DNA of 64,000 nt from Nocardioides mangrovi (lineage in GTDB: Bacteria > Actinomycetota > Actinomycetes > Propionibacteriales > Nocardioidaceae): positions 930,001 to 994,000 of the forward strand of contig NZ_JAIQZJ010000001.1 of the NCBI RefSeq assembly GCF_020073815.1, written 5' to 3'. Each line of letters opens with the position of its first letter. Position 1 is the stretch's first letter. The notes under the pieces were generated by a model. That model was not told the DNA's origin. It did not search any database and was given only the letters and a program-made list of their open reading frames with translations. Positions 45,173-53,877 of this stretch are shown one piece after another. Both the position numbers and the translations under genes were made by a program.

Positions 45173-46225
45173 CTACTTCGTGTAGGTGACGTTGCCGTTG
45201 GCGGCCGGGACCAGCTCGATCCAGGTGTGGCCGGCGGGCACCGTCAGCTTGCCGGCCTTCGTGGACAGCGAGATCGGCGAGTCGAGGTCGGACTTGGACC
45301 AGGTGCCGCGGACCAGCTTGCCGCCGTGGAAGATCATCGCCTGGCCCTTGCCCACGAGCTTGGTCTCGGGCACCGGGTTGCCGGCCGGGTCGAGGTAGCC
45401 GGCGTCACCGACCTGCACGCGCAGCACGAGCACCGTGTCGGCCGGGAACTGGTCGTCCGGCGCGGCGTTGGAGTCGTCGTTGGTGTAGGTCTTGCCGTTG
45501 TAGGTCCAGTTGGTGGTGTGACCGCCGCCGAAGGAGGCCGCGATCTTGGTGGCCGCCTGGCCGTCCGGGAAGTCGTCGTCCGAGCCCCACGGCAGGTAGT
45601 CGGCCGGACGCGCGGCGTCCGTCTCGGCGGTCTTCGCGACCGTCTGGAGGTTCGCGAAGACGTTGTACGGCGCGCTGCGCGTGGTGTCGCGCGAGAGGCC
45701 GGCCGACCCCTCGGGGTAGTAGGTGATGCCGGCGGCCTTGATGATCTGGATGGTCTTGAAGGCCGCGCCGCTGGTCACGACCGAGGCGTCGACCGGAGAG
45801 ACGATCCCGACGTCGCTGGCGCGCATCGACCGCACCGGGCCGACCCGCTCGGGCAGCTGGGAGTAGAAGAACGCCGCGAGCCGGGTCAGGCCGCCCTCGA
45901 CCAGCTCCTCGACGACGAGGTCGGCCTCGCCGAGGCCGGCCTGCGGCGAGCTCGCCTCGGTGTTGTCGATCTTGGTCACCAGCACCGGGTGGGTCTGGCT
46001 CGCGCTCTCGTCGCCGGTGACCGGCAGCCCCGTGAGCGGCCAGTCCGAGGCGATCTCGTCGCCGCCGGCGACGCTCTGCGCCGCGGGCGTCTGGTCGTCG
46101 GAGGAGTCGGAACCGCCGCCGCAGCCGGCGAGCACGAGGCTCGAGGCGACGAGGACAGCTGCCAGAGATCGGGGGTACCGCAGGTGGGCACGGCGCACGA
46201 CATCGCTCCGTTTCGTGAAACTCAT
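45173..46225 (-). CDS. DUF3048 lipoprotein (YerB-like)
   Basis: The 350-residue lipoprotein has a signal with lipobox LVLAGC and a Ser/Asp linker. A DUF3048 N-terminal domain follows (LTGLPVTGDESASQTHPVLVTKIDN, ADLVVEELVEGGLTRLAAFF, VGPVRSMRASD), then the C-terminal domain (WSKSDLDSPISL, GHTWIELVPA). It should sit on the outer face of the membrane. The function is unknown, possibly wall-related. ATG at 46225 starts the signal peptide. It ends 4 bases from the convergent tetR. Confidence 0.9.
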   Translation of the reverse strand: MSFTKRSDVVRRAHLRYPRSLAAVLVASSLVLAGCGGGSDSSDDQTPAAQSVAGGDEIASDWPLTGLPVTGDESASQTHPVLVTKIDNTEASSPQAGLGEADLVVEELVEGGLTRLAAFFYSQLPERVGPVRSMRASDVGIVSPVDASVVTSGAAFKTIQIIKAAGITYYPEGSAGLSRDTTRSAPYNVFANLQTVAKTAETDAARPADYLPWGSDDDFPDGQAATKIAASFGGGHTTNWTYNGKTYTNDDSNAAPDDQFPADTVLVLRVQVGDAGYLDPAGNPVPETKLVGKGQAMIFHGGKLVRGTWSKSDLDSPISLSTKAGKLTVPAGHTWIELVPAANGNVTYTK

Positions 46226-46271
46226 GTGACTTGGTCGACTTCCAGTGTGCAGCCGCGATGGTCGCACGTGG

Positions 46272-46303
46272 GGAGGCGCGCCCGTGAATCCGGGCGCGCC
46301 TCC
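46272..46303. terminator. 13-bp stem terminator
   Basis: GGAGGCGCGCCCG (46272-46284) and CGGGCGCGCCTCC (46291-46303) pair perfectly around TGAATC, 14 bases beyond the stop of the SDR gene on the minus strand. Confidence 0.85.
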
Positions 46304-46316
46304 TGACGCGGGTGCG

Positions 46317-47084
46317 CTACCCGAGCTTGGCGCCGCCGTCGACGTACAGCGTCTGGCCGGTGACGTACGACGCCTCGTCGCTGCACAGGAACGCGGCCGC
46401 GGCCGCGATGTCCTCGGGGTAGCCCACGCGACGCACGGGGTTGGCCTCGGCGTTCATCTTGCGGAAGTCGTCGATGTCGATGCCGAGCCGGGCGGCGGTC
46501 GCGTCGGTCATCTCGGTGGCGATGAAGCCGGGGGCGATCGCATTGGCGTTGACGCCGAAGGGGCCGAGCTCGATGCCGAGGGTGCGGGTGAAGCCCTGGA
46601 TCCCCATCTTGGCCGCGGAGTAGTTGGCCTGGCCGCGGTTGCCGAGCGCGGAGACGCTCGAGAGGTTGAGGATCTTGCCGTACTTCTGGGCGACGAAGTG
46701 CTTCTGCGCGGCCCGGGTCATCAGGAACGCACCGCGGAGGTGGACGTTCATGACGAGGTCCCAGTCGTCGTCGGTCATCTTGAAGAGCAGGTTGTCGCGG
46801 GTGATGCCGGCGTTGTTGACCAGCACGTGGATGCCGCCGAGCTCGGAGACGACCCGCTCGACCGCGGCCTCGGCGGAGGCGGCGTCGCTGACGTCGCAGC
46901 CGATCCCGATCGCCGTCGCGCCGTCGGTCAGCGGCAGCCTGCCCGCTGCCTCGGCCGCCTGGGACTCGTCGAGGTCGAGGATCGCCACCGAGGCGCCCTC
47001 CTCGGCGAACCGCGTCGCGGTGCCGAAGCCGATCCCGCGCGCTGCTCCGGTGACGACGACGATCCGCCCGTCATAACGACCCAT
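46317..47084 (-). CDS. SDR oxidoreductase, 3-oxoacyl-ACP-reductase-like
   Basis: The 255-residue short-chain dehydrogenase has the NAD(P) motif TGAARGIGFG (residues 12-21), NNAGIT, the catalytic Ser in ILNLSSVSA and the Tyr-Lys pair in ANYSAAKMG. The AIAPGFIATEMT and YVTGQTLYVDGG ends are those of FabG-like enzymes. It may reduce 3-oxoacyl thioesters; no other fatty-acid genes are close. The gene is transcribed alone, with its own terminator. Confidence 0.92.
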   Translation of the reverse strand: MGRYDGRIVVVTGAARGIGFGTATRFAEEGASVAILDLDESQAAEAAGRLPLTDGATAIGIGCDVSDAASAEAAVERVVSELGGIHVLVNNAGITRDNLLFKMTDDDWDLVMNVHLRGAFLMTRAAQKHFVAQKYGKILNLSSVSALGNRGQANYSAAKMGIQGFTRTLGIELGPFGVNANAIAPGFIATEMTDATAARLGIDIDDFRKMNAEANPVRRVGYPEDIAAAAAFLCSDEASYVTGQTLYVDGGAKLG

Positions 47085-47148
47085 CGATGCTGCTCCCGTT
47101 CTCGTGTCGGTGCTCGTGCTGGTAGTGGCTACCCCACAGTAGGGCAGG

Positions 47149-47553
47149 TCACAGCACGGCCCGGAGGCGGTCGGCGTACTCCGCGCTCTCGCCCTCGGCG
47201 TACGACGTGCGCGGCCAGAAGAAGCCGCGCAGCCCGTCGCCCTTGGTCCGGGGCACGACGTGGAGGTGCAGGTGGGCCACCGACTGGCTGACCACGTTGT
47301 TCATGGCCACGAAGCTGCCCTGGGCGCCGAGTCCGTCGACGACCGCGGTGGCGAGCCGCTGCGCGGCCTCGAGGAAGGGGTCGCGGAGCGCTGCCGGCAG
47401 GTCGGGCAGCGTCACCACGTGCTCGCGCGGGACCAGCAGGACGTGCCCCTTGAAGACCGGGCGACGGTCCAGGAAAGCGACCACGTCGGGCTCGTCGAGG
47501 ACGACGTCGGCCGGCACGTCGCCGGCGACGATGTCGCAGAAGACGCAGCTCAC
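47149..47553 (-). CDS. HIT-family hydrolase
   Basis: The 134-residue protein has the histidine triad AHLHLHVVPR and the N-terminal CVFCDIVAGDVPAD, whose cysteines can bind zinc. HVLLVPREHV is typical of the family. It should hydrolyse adenosine phosphoramidate or a dinucleotide. GTG at 47553 overlaps the stop of the small membrane gene by 4 bases, so the two are coupled. Confidence 0.93.
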   Translation of the reverse strand: MSCVFCDIVAGDVPADVVLDEPDVVAFLDRRPVFKGHVLLVPREHVVTLPDLPAALRDPFLEAAQRLATAVVDGLGAQGSFVAMNNVVSQSVAHLHLHVVPRTKGDGLRGFFWPRTSYAEGESAEYADRLRAVL

Positions 47554-47801
47554 GCCCGGCGCCCCACGCCGCCCTGGAGGAGGCCGAGCAGCACGAAGGG
47601 CAGGAGGCACGCGGCCGTGAAGCTCCACGCGGTGAGGCCGGACCAGGGGTCGGAGAGCACGAGGTTCATGCCCACTCCCCCGATCACGGCGCCGACGACG
47701 CCGACCAGGACCGTCAGCAGCGGCGCCGGGTCGTCCGGGCCGTGCCGCAGCACCCGCGCGAGCACGCCGAGGATGACGCCGGCGATGAGGAACGCGACCA
47801 T
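47550..47801 (-). CDS. GlsB/YeaQ-like small membrane protein
   Basis: The 83-residue protein has three membrane helices and the pattern LIAGVILGVLARVL with GVVGAVIGGVGMNL, like the transglycosylase-associated GlsB/YeaQ stress proteins. It leads a two-gene operon with the HIT gene. Only 12 bases separate its ATG from the palindromic element at 47814-47975, so its promoter must lie inside or beyond that element. Confidence 0.75.
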   Translation of the reverse strand: MVAFLIAGVILGVLARVLRHGPDDPAPLLTVLVGVVGAVIGGVGMNLVLSDPWSGLTAWSFTAACLLPFVLLGLLQGGVGRRA

Positions 47802-47813
47802 GGCGGCACCCTA

Positions 47814-47975
47814 GTGTCCTGAGTCGGAAGTTCATGCGCACTGCGCGTGCTCAGCGTGTGTGCATCGCAAGGCGCCGGAGCGAAGCTCTACCCGGTCGTC
47901 CAGCGAGCGACGGCAACGCAGCGAGGTGCGTGCGATGTGTGCGCGAAGCGCACACGAACTTCTGATTCAGGACAC
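47814..47975. repeat. 162-bp imperfect palindrome, MITE-like
   Basis: The ends GTGTCCTGAGTCGGAAGTTC and GAACTTCTGATTCAGGACAC are inverted repeats with two mismatches in 20. The pairing continues inward through GTGTGTGCATCGC / GCGATGTGTGCGC-type segments. No open frame of note lies inside. It separates the M15 peptidase gene from the GlsB-HIT operon. A clear target-site duplication is not visible, so a transposable origin is inferred only from shape. Confidence 0.65.
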
Positions 47976-47999
47976 GCGACACGTTCCGGTGTGGGGACC

Positions 48000-49382
48000 T
48001 CAGTCGCAGTAGCGGCGGCAGCGATCGGGAGCGACCGCGGCGCGGGCGTAGCTGCCGACGTAGTCGAAGTGCTGGGTGTCGCCGAGGCCGTAGGTCCAGC
48101 GCAGGCCGTGGCGCGCCATCACCTCGACCACGGCGTGGGTGGAGGACCGCCAGGCCACGCGCGGGTGCGAGTGCGACTGCCACCAGGTGTTGGGCACCGT
48201 GCCCTGGGCGGAGCGGTAGGGGTTCTCCCAGGTGTTGACGTCGAGCGAGCGTCCCCACGAGTGCGGCGAGCGCGTGCCCGGGCGGCCGGTGACGTCGCGG
48301 CAGTTGAACGCCGAGGTGTTGCCGGCGGCCATCGACGCGTAGTCGTCGCCACCCCGGGAGCGGGCGCCCCAGCCGAACCGGTCGACCCGGTACATCGCGC
48401 GGATCGGGAGGTCCCGCCGGTACATCTCGGCGAGCGCGCCGCCCATCGCGCGGGCGGCGTCGGCGTTGGCGACCAGCTCGCCGCGGCGGCGGTAGCCGCT
48501 GTAGTCCCAGTAGTTGACGCGGACCAGGCGCAGCTGGCTGCGGCCGACCGGGCAGCCCCGGTGCCAGGAGATCCCGGTCATCTGCCGCCAGATCCGGGCC
48601 GGGATCCGGCTGACCACGAGGTGCGCGCCGGTGCCGACGGCGTGCGACTGTGCGGGGAGGCTACGGCGCGGGCGCGGGGCGGCCTTCGGGAGCCGCACCG
48701 GCGTCCCCGGCGGTCGGTTGTCGATGCGGTGCACCGCGCTGCGGTCGCCGCGGACCCAGGGCAGGTCGGCCGCGCGAGCCTGCCAGCGGGTGTCGGTGCG
48801 CGGCCGCAGCGTGACCCGGGCGGTCCCGTCGCCGCCGGTGCGGACGGTCCGGGCGAGCCGCCAGCCCTGGGGCACCTTGCGGAAGAGGCGCACCGGTCCG
48901 GCGACCGGGTCGTCGTTGCCGGCCCGCCAGCGCACCACGAGGGTGACCTTCTGCTCGTCGACGACGCGGTGCGGGCCGGTGAGGCGGAGGGTGCTCGACC
49001 GCTTCGCCAGCGGCATCGTGGTCTCGTCGGAGGCGGCGGCGTGCGTCTCGTCGCCGGCGTACGACGCGGAGACGTGGTTGAGGTCGGGATCCCGGTCGGC
49101 GGTGAGCTCGGTGGCGGCCGTGCCGTCGTCGCCGGTGGTGACGACCTGGACCTGGTCGACACCGTCCGCCGGCCTCTCGAGCCGGACCTCGGCGCCGGCG
49201 ACCGGCTGGCCGCCCGCATCGGTGAGCGTCACGGTGACGGTGCTGTGCGCCCCGGCGTACGCCCGGGTCGCCCCGACGGCGAGCGTCGTCGGCGCCGGCT
49301 CCGCGGCACCGGCCGGCGAGCCGAGACCGAGGGTGAGCGCCAGGAGCGCGACGAACAGGACCACCCGAGACGTGGACGACAT
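48000..49382 (-). CDS. Secreted Ig-like/M15 peptidase protein
   Basis: The 460-residue exported protein has a signal peptide (FVALLALTLGLGSPAGA) and one or two bacterial Ig-like domains (TLAVGATRAYAGAHSTVTVTL, then STLRLTGPHRVVDEQKVTLV). The C-terminal D-Ala-D-Ala carboxypeptidase-like M15 domain has the zinc motif in SPHSWGRSLDVNTWENPY and the later His in LGDTQHFDYVG. It probably trims or binds peptidoglycan outside the membrane. ATG at 49382 starts the signal peptide. Confidence 0.87.
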   Translation of the reverse strand: MSSTSRVVLFVALLALTLGLGSPAGAAEPAPTTLAVGATRAYAGAHSTVTVTLTDAGGQPVAGAEVRLERPADGVDQVQVVTTGDDGTAATELTADRDPDLNHVSASYAGDETHAAASDETTMPLAKRSSTLRLTGPHRVVDEQKVTLVVRWRAGNDDPVAGPVRLFRKVPQGWRLARTVRTGGDGTARVTLRPRTDTRWQARAADLPWVRGDRSAVHRIDNRPPGTPVRLPKAAPRPRRSLPAQSHAVGTGAHLVVSRIPARIWRQMTGISWHRGCPVGRSQLRLVRVNYWDYSGYRRRGELVANADAARAMGGALAEMYRRDLPIRAMYRVDRFGWGARSRGGDDYASMAAGNTSAFNCRDVTGRPGTRSPHSWGRSLDVNTWENPYRSAQGTVPNTWWQSHSHPRVAWRSSTHAVVEVMARHGLRWTYGLGDTQHFDYVGSYARAAVAPDRCRRYCD

Positions 49383-49441
49383 GCGGGGCAGTCTGCCCCA
49401 GGCCCCGCCGCCGAACCTCGCCGACCGTGCGCGGCCGCCGC

Positions 49442-50959
49442 CTACCCCGGGCGGACGGCGAGGATCGTGACGTCGTCGCGGGTGGCGTGCTCGTGGTCGC
49501 GCACCTCCGAGCGGACGGCCCGGACGAGGTCGTCGACCGGGAGCGTGCCGGCGCGTCGTACGGCGTCGCGCACGCCCGCGTCGCCGAACTCCCGGCCCGC
49601 GTCGTCGCGAGCCTCCAGGACGCCGTCGGAGAAGGCGATGAGGAGGTCGCCGGGGCCGAACGGGACCTCGCGGACCTCCCAGGTCGCGTCGTCGAGGACG
49701 GCGCTGACCAGCGGTCCGGTGGGATCGAGGAGGGTCGCCCCGAGCAGCGGCGGCGGGTGGCCGGCGTTGACGTAGGAGAGGGTCTGCGTCTCGAGGTCGA
49801 CGATCGCGACGACCAGGGTCACGAAGGTCTCCGGCGTCTCGTCCAGCAGGCCGCGGGCCACCGCCGCGACGTCCGCGAGGTGCCCGCGGTCCAGCGCCGT
49901 CTCGATCGCGATCTTGAGCCGGAGCCCGACCAGCGCTGCCGCCGGCCCGTGACCGGACACGTCGCCGAGCACCACGGCCACGCGGTGCTCGTCCAGCTCG
50001 ACGACGTCGAGGAAGTCGCCGGCCAGCACTCCCTCCGCGGAGGCGATGTCACCCGCGACCGCCAGGTCCTGGCGGCGCAGCGGGCGCGGTGCGAGCGCGG
50101 CCTGGAGGGCGGCCACCGCGGGCTCGCCCAGCTCGAGCGCCTCGGCCGCGCGTCGCGAGGCGTCGAGCTCGTCGAGCTCGTCGAGCAGGTGGCGGCGCAT
50201 GGTGTCGACGTCGTCGCCGACCTCGACCACCTCGCGCGGGCCGGTCGCACTGACCGACTGGTCGAGGCGACCGCCGGCCACCGCACGACTCTGCCGGCCG
50301 AGCACCGCGAGCGCCCGGAGCAGGGTGCGGTTGAACGCCGCCGCGCCGAGCAGGGTGGTGCCGAGGAAGGCGAGCACGGTCAGGGCGAGCAGGAAGGAGA
50401 GCCGCCGGAGCAGGCTGTCGGCGCGGTGGGTCGCCGCGAGCTGCTCGGCCGCGATCTGGTTGTCCGCCGCCGCGTGGGCGGCGCGGACCTGGTCGAAGAG
50501 CTCACGGCCGGTGCCGGTGGCGACCAGGTCGGAGGCCCGGCCGAGGTCGCCGCTGCGGGCGGCGGCCAGCTCCGGTCGGACGGCCTGTCGGAGCCACTGC
50601 TCGTGCGCGGCGTCCATGACCTGCACCAGCCGCCACACCGACGGGGACACCTGCTCACGCAGCAGCGCGAGGTCCTCGTCGATCTGAGGTCCGGCGGCGT
50701 CGTACGGCGCGAGGAACTCGTCGCGCCCGGTCAGGATGAAGCCGCGCTCGCCGGTCTCCTGGTCGACGTAGAGCGCGAGGACGCCGCCGAGCTCGACCCG
50801 GGCCGGGTTGAGCTCGTCCTCGATCCGGTCCTGCACGTCGACGAACTGGGCGACGGTGACGGTCAGCAGGATCCCGACGGCGATGCTGAGCAGGGCGACC
50901 ACGGCGGCCACGCCGCGGACGACGGTGCGCGCCGAGTAGGTCGCGCCCGCCCCTGCCAC
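49442..50959 (-). CDS. CHASE3-HAMP-SpoIIE protein phosphatase
   Basis: The 505-residue membrane protein has an N-terminal helix, an extracellular CHASE3-like sensor (about 30-190; ALYVDQETGERGFILTGRDEF), a second helix and a HAMP-like coiled linker. A PP2C-type SpoIIE domain follows, with FLDVVELDEHRVAVVLGDVSGHG and the metal Asp residues in LIAFSDGVLEARD and TRDDVTILAVR. Such phosphatases turn an outside signal into release of a sigma factor through an anti-sigma antagonist; no such partner is adjacent. GTG at 50959 is used; TTG at 50971 is also in frame. Confidence 0.88.
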   Translation of the reverse strand: MAGAGATYSARTVVRGVAAVVALLSIAVGILLTVTVAQFVDVQDRIEDELNPARVELGGVLALYVDQETGERGFILTGRDEFLAPYDAAGPQIDEDLALLREQVSPSVWRLVQVMDAAHEQWLRQAVRPELAAARSGDLGRASDLVATGTGRELFDQVRAAHAAADNQIAAEQLAATHRADSLLRRLSFLLALTVLAFLGTTLLGAAAFNRTLLRALAVLGRQSRAVAGGRLDQSVSATGPREVVEVGDDVDTMRRHLLDELDELDASRRAAEALELGEPAVAALQAALAPRPLRRQDLAVAGDIASAEGVLAGDFLDVVELDEHRVAVVLGDVSGHGPAAALVGLRLKIAIETALDRGHLADVAAVARGLLDETPETFVTLVVAIVDLETQTLSYVNAGHPPPLLGATLLDPTGPLVSAVLDDATWEVREVPFGPGDLLIAFSDGVLEARDDAGREFGDAGVRDAVRRAGTLPVDDLVRAVRSEVRDHEHATRDDVTILAVRPG

Positions 50960-50976
50960 CCCCGCATTCAAGCAGG

Positions 50977-52563
50977 TCAGCAGGCGGCCGGTACGCGCTT
51001 CGAGGCCAGGTGCTTGCTGCTGACGGTCGCCTGCCCGGTCGACGCCGGGAAGCCCCGCTGCCAGTCGGAGATGAGGCTCGTCTGGTCCATCTCCTCGTCG
51101 CCGTCCCCCAGCAGCGACAGCCGCAGGGTCATCGGCACGCCGGGGACGGCGTCGCGGTCGACGACCGAGCCGACGGCCGCGCCGTTGAGAAACCAGGTGA
51201 GGTGGTCGCCGGTGACCTCGACGGCGACGTTGTAGGCGTTGGCGAGCGGGGTGTAGCGCGCTCGCGCGGTGCCGGACCAGGTGGTCCGGCCGGAGCGGAC
51301 GCCGTAGTGCACCTGCCGGGAGAACGGCGAGATGCTCGCGATGGTGACGTTGTGGGCGCCGCAGTCGTAGTCCGACGCCTTGGCGGGGACCAGCTCGGCG
51401 AGGACCTGGTAGGCGTTCCCACCGCGCTCGAAGGCGTTGCGGATGCGCAGGCTGGTCTCCCAGCGGCCGGAGGTCATCGCGTTGCCGGTCATCGTGGCCG
51501 TGGTGGTGCCGAAGTCGCCGGGGCCGGGTCCGGAGTAGCGCTTGCTCTCGAGGTCGAGGCCGCCGTTGTACTTCGCGACCCGGCCGGTGCCCGTCGAGCG
51601 GTCGACCCAGCTGCCGTGGAGGTCCGTGCCCCGCGACGGCGGGCTGGAGAGGGACTGGCCGTACTCCCAGGCGAAGTCGAAGACCGACGGGTACCACGCG
51701 TGCGCCTGGCTGGCGGTCTGCGGCTGGGCACCCAGTCGCGGGGTCGTCGTCGTCCGGGCGGCGGCCGTCGATGCGCGTCGGCCGGGCGGGTGGCTGACGG
51801 CGTACGACTCCTGCGCGTGCTGCCCGACGAGCACGTAGAGCGGGAAGGACTGGGTCCAGCCGATCCGGTTGCCGCGCACGGTGTAGTCCTCGGCGCGGAC
51901 CCGGTAGACCGTGGTGCCGGCGCGGCCGGGGAGACCCGTGAAGCGGCCCGAGCCGTCGCTGCGCACCTTCGCGTGGGCGACCGTGCGCCACCTCCCGGCC
52001 TTGCCCACGCGCTTCTGGAGGGTGAGGTGGCGGCCGCGGAAGACCGGGAGGTCGGCCGAGTCGGAGGCGCGGACGAGGTCGTCGGGGGTGGTGTCGACCG
52101 TGATCCCGTAGGGCTCGCCGGCCGCGACCAGCGCCGGCAGGCCGGTGGTGCTCAGCGCCTGGCCGGTGACGCCGATCGTGAGGTCCTGGGTCTTCGCACT
52201 GAAGGTGTGCGCCGGGGTCGCCCGGCCGCCGCCGACGACGCGGTAGCTGATCCCGAACATGCTCGGCGCCTGGTAGTGGAAGGAGAAGCTGCCGTCCGCG
52301 CGGGACTTCGCGTGGAAGCCCTCGACGGTGTCCCAGACGCCGCCGACGACGCTGCCCATGTTGAACTGCAGCTGCAGCGGGCGTACGCCGCGCCTGCCGA
52401 GGGTGCCGGTCCAGGTGAGCCGCTGGCCTCCGACGTACACGCCCGGCGAGACGTCGAGGCGCGCCGGGTGCGGCCGGGCGGCGGTCGCCACGGGTACCGA
52501 CGGTCCGATGGTCGTGACGAGGCCGGCCAGCAGCGCAGCGATCCCGAGAAGCGCAGTCTTCAC
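50977..52563 (-). CDS. Secreted GH16-like (concanavalin-fold) protein
   Basis: The 528-residue exported protein has a signal peptide and Ig-like or beta-sandwich domains in about 35-270 (RLTWTGTLGRRGVRPLQLQFNM). A C-terminal domain resembles the GH16 laminarinase fold (GLDLESKRYSGPG, SGRWETSLRIRN, TPLANAYNVAVEVTGDHLTWFLNG, then GDEEMDQTSLISDWQRGF). I do not see the ExDxxE catalytic motif of GH16, so it may bind rather than cut glycan. It is followed by the phosphatase gene on the same strand. Confidence 0.75.
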   Translation of the reverse strand: MKTALLGIAALLAGLVTTIGPSVPVATAARPHPARLDVSPGVYVGGQRLTWTGTLGRRGVRPLQLQFNMGSVVGGVWDTVEGFHAKSRADGSFSFHYQAPSMFGISYRVVGGGRATPAHTFSAKTQDLTIGVTGQALSTTGLPALVAAGEPYGITVDTTPDDLVRASDSADLPVFRGRHLTLQKRVGKAGRWRTVAHAKVRSDGSGRFTGLPGRAGTTVYRVRAEDYTVRGNRIGWTQSFPLYVLVGQHAQESYAVSHPPGRRASTAAARTTTTPRLGAQPQTASQAHAWYPSVFDFAWEYGQSLSSPPSRGTDLHGSWVDRSTGTGRVAKYNGGLDLESKRYSGPGPGDFGTTTATMTGNAMTSGRWETSLRIRNAFERGGNAYQVLAELVPAKASDYDCGAHNVTIASISPFSRQVHYGVRSGRTTWSGTARARYTPLANAYNVAVEVTGDHLTWFLNGAAVGSVVDRDAVPGVPMTLRLSLLGDGDEEMDQTSLISDWQRGFPASTGQATVSSKHLASKRVPAAC

Positions 52564-52617
52564 CCCGGCAGTATCGGGAGGATCGGCTCGTCAGATGAGG
52601 GAAACGGCGAACCCGGC

Positions 52618-53778
52618 TCAAGGTGTCCGCATGATCACCGAGTAGCCGTAGCCGCCGTGGACCGAGGCGACGCGGTTGATCCCGCTGATCGCGACGGCGG
52701 TCGTGCGGGTGCCGCCCGAGACGCCGAGCTGACCCAGGTTGTTCAGGCCCCAGCCGTAGAGCTGCCCGCCGGCGCCGACGGCGAGCGCGTGGTCGCGGCC
52801 CGCGCCGATGACGGTGATCCCGGACAGGCCGTTGGCCACGCCCGGCGTGGAGCGGTTGGTCCGGTTGCCCGAGGACAGCTGGCCGTTGTTGTTGCGCCCC
52901 CACGTCCGCACCGTGCCGTCGGCGAGCAGCGCGACCGAGAACTCCGCGCCCGCGTGCACGGAGACGGCGTTGGTGATGCCGCTGACCAGGACCGGGGTGT
53001 TGCGGTTGGTCGTGGTGCCGTCGCCGACCTGGCCGTAGGTGTTGTCGCCCCACGCCATGATCCGGCCGTCGCTGCGCAGCGCGAGGACGTGGTTGCGCCC
53101 GCCCGCGAGCTCGGTGATGGTCATCCCGGCCAGGCCGCTCACCGGGCCGGGCGTCGTACGACGGGAGGCGTTGGTGCCGTTGCCGAGCTCACCGGCCGTG
53201 CCACGGCCCCAGGTGCGGACCGTCCCGTCGCCGAGCAGGGCCATCGCCATGTCGCGGCCGGCCGCGATCTGCGTGACGCCGGACAGCCCGGAGACCGTCA
53301 CCGGCCTCGTGCGGGTGGTCGTCGAGCCGTCACCCAGCTGCCCGGTCGCGTTGTAGCCCCACGACCGGACCGTGCCGTCGGCCAGCCGCGCGTAGGAGCT
53401 GTAGTGGGCCGTGGTGATCTGCACGGCGGTGGTGATCCCGGCGACCTGCACCGGGCTGCGCTGGTCGGTCAGGTTGCCCTGCCCGGTCGCGCCCATGGAC
53501 CCGTCTCCCCAGGCGTAGACCGTGCCGTCGTCGAGCAGTGCGAGCGCGTGCTCGCGACCGCCCGCGACGTCGGCGACATCGGTCAGCCCCGGCATCTGCC
53601 CGAAGCCGGTGCGGTTGGTGGTGGTGCCGTTGCCGAGCTGGCCGTCGGAGTTGAGCCCCGAGGTCCAGACGGTGTTGCCGGGCGCGGCGTACGCCGGCGA
53701 CCCGACGACGAGGCCCGAGACGGTGACGACGGTGACGACGGCGACGGCGAGAAGCCGGCGGCGATGGAGTGGACGCAT
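52618..53778 (-). CDS. Secreted RCC1-repeat beta-propeller protein
   Basis: The 386-residue exported protein has a signal peptide (LLAVAVVTVVTVSGLVVGS, cleavage near AYA) and seven RCC1 repeats. The blade markers are WTSGLNSDGQLG, YAWGDGSMGATG, RSWGYNATGQLG, RTWGRGTAGELG, MAWGDNTYGQVG, RTWGRNNNGQLS and YGWGLNNLGQLG. Seven blades make a closed propeller. Bacterial secreted RCC1 proteins are common in soil actinobacteria and their partners are mostly unknown. Confidence 0.92.
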   Translation of the reverse strand: MRPLHRRRLLAVAVVTVVTVSGLVVGSPAYAAPGNTVWTSGLNSDGQLGNGTTTNRTGFGQMPGLTDVADVAGGREHALALLDDGTVYAWGDGSMGATGQGNLTDQRSPVQVAGITTAVQITTAHYSSYARLADGTVRSWGYNATGQLGDGSTTTRTRPVTVSGLSGVTQIAAGRDMAMALLGDGTVRTWGRGTAGELGNGTNASRRTTPGPVSGLAGMTITELAGGRNHVLALRSDGRIMAWGDNTYGQVGDGTTTNRNTPVLVSGITNAVSVHAGAEFSVALLADGTVRTWGRNNNGQLSSGNRTNRSTPGVANGLSGITVIGAGRDHALAVGAGGQLYGWGLNNLGQLGVSGGTRTTAVAISGINRVASVHGGYGYSVIMRTP

Positions 53779-53877
53779 GGGAGACCCCTCAGTTCGAGCG
53801 CCCCCGTGCCGCTGCCGTCAGGCTATGTCGCTGTGGCTCTCCTGTGATCCCGAATCTGGGGGACGCCGGTACGCCGG

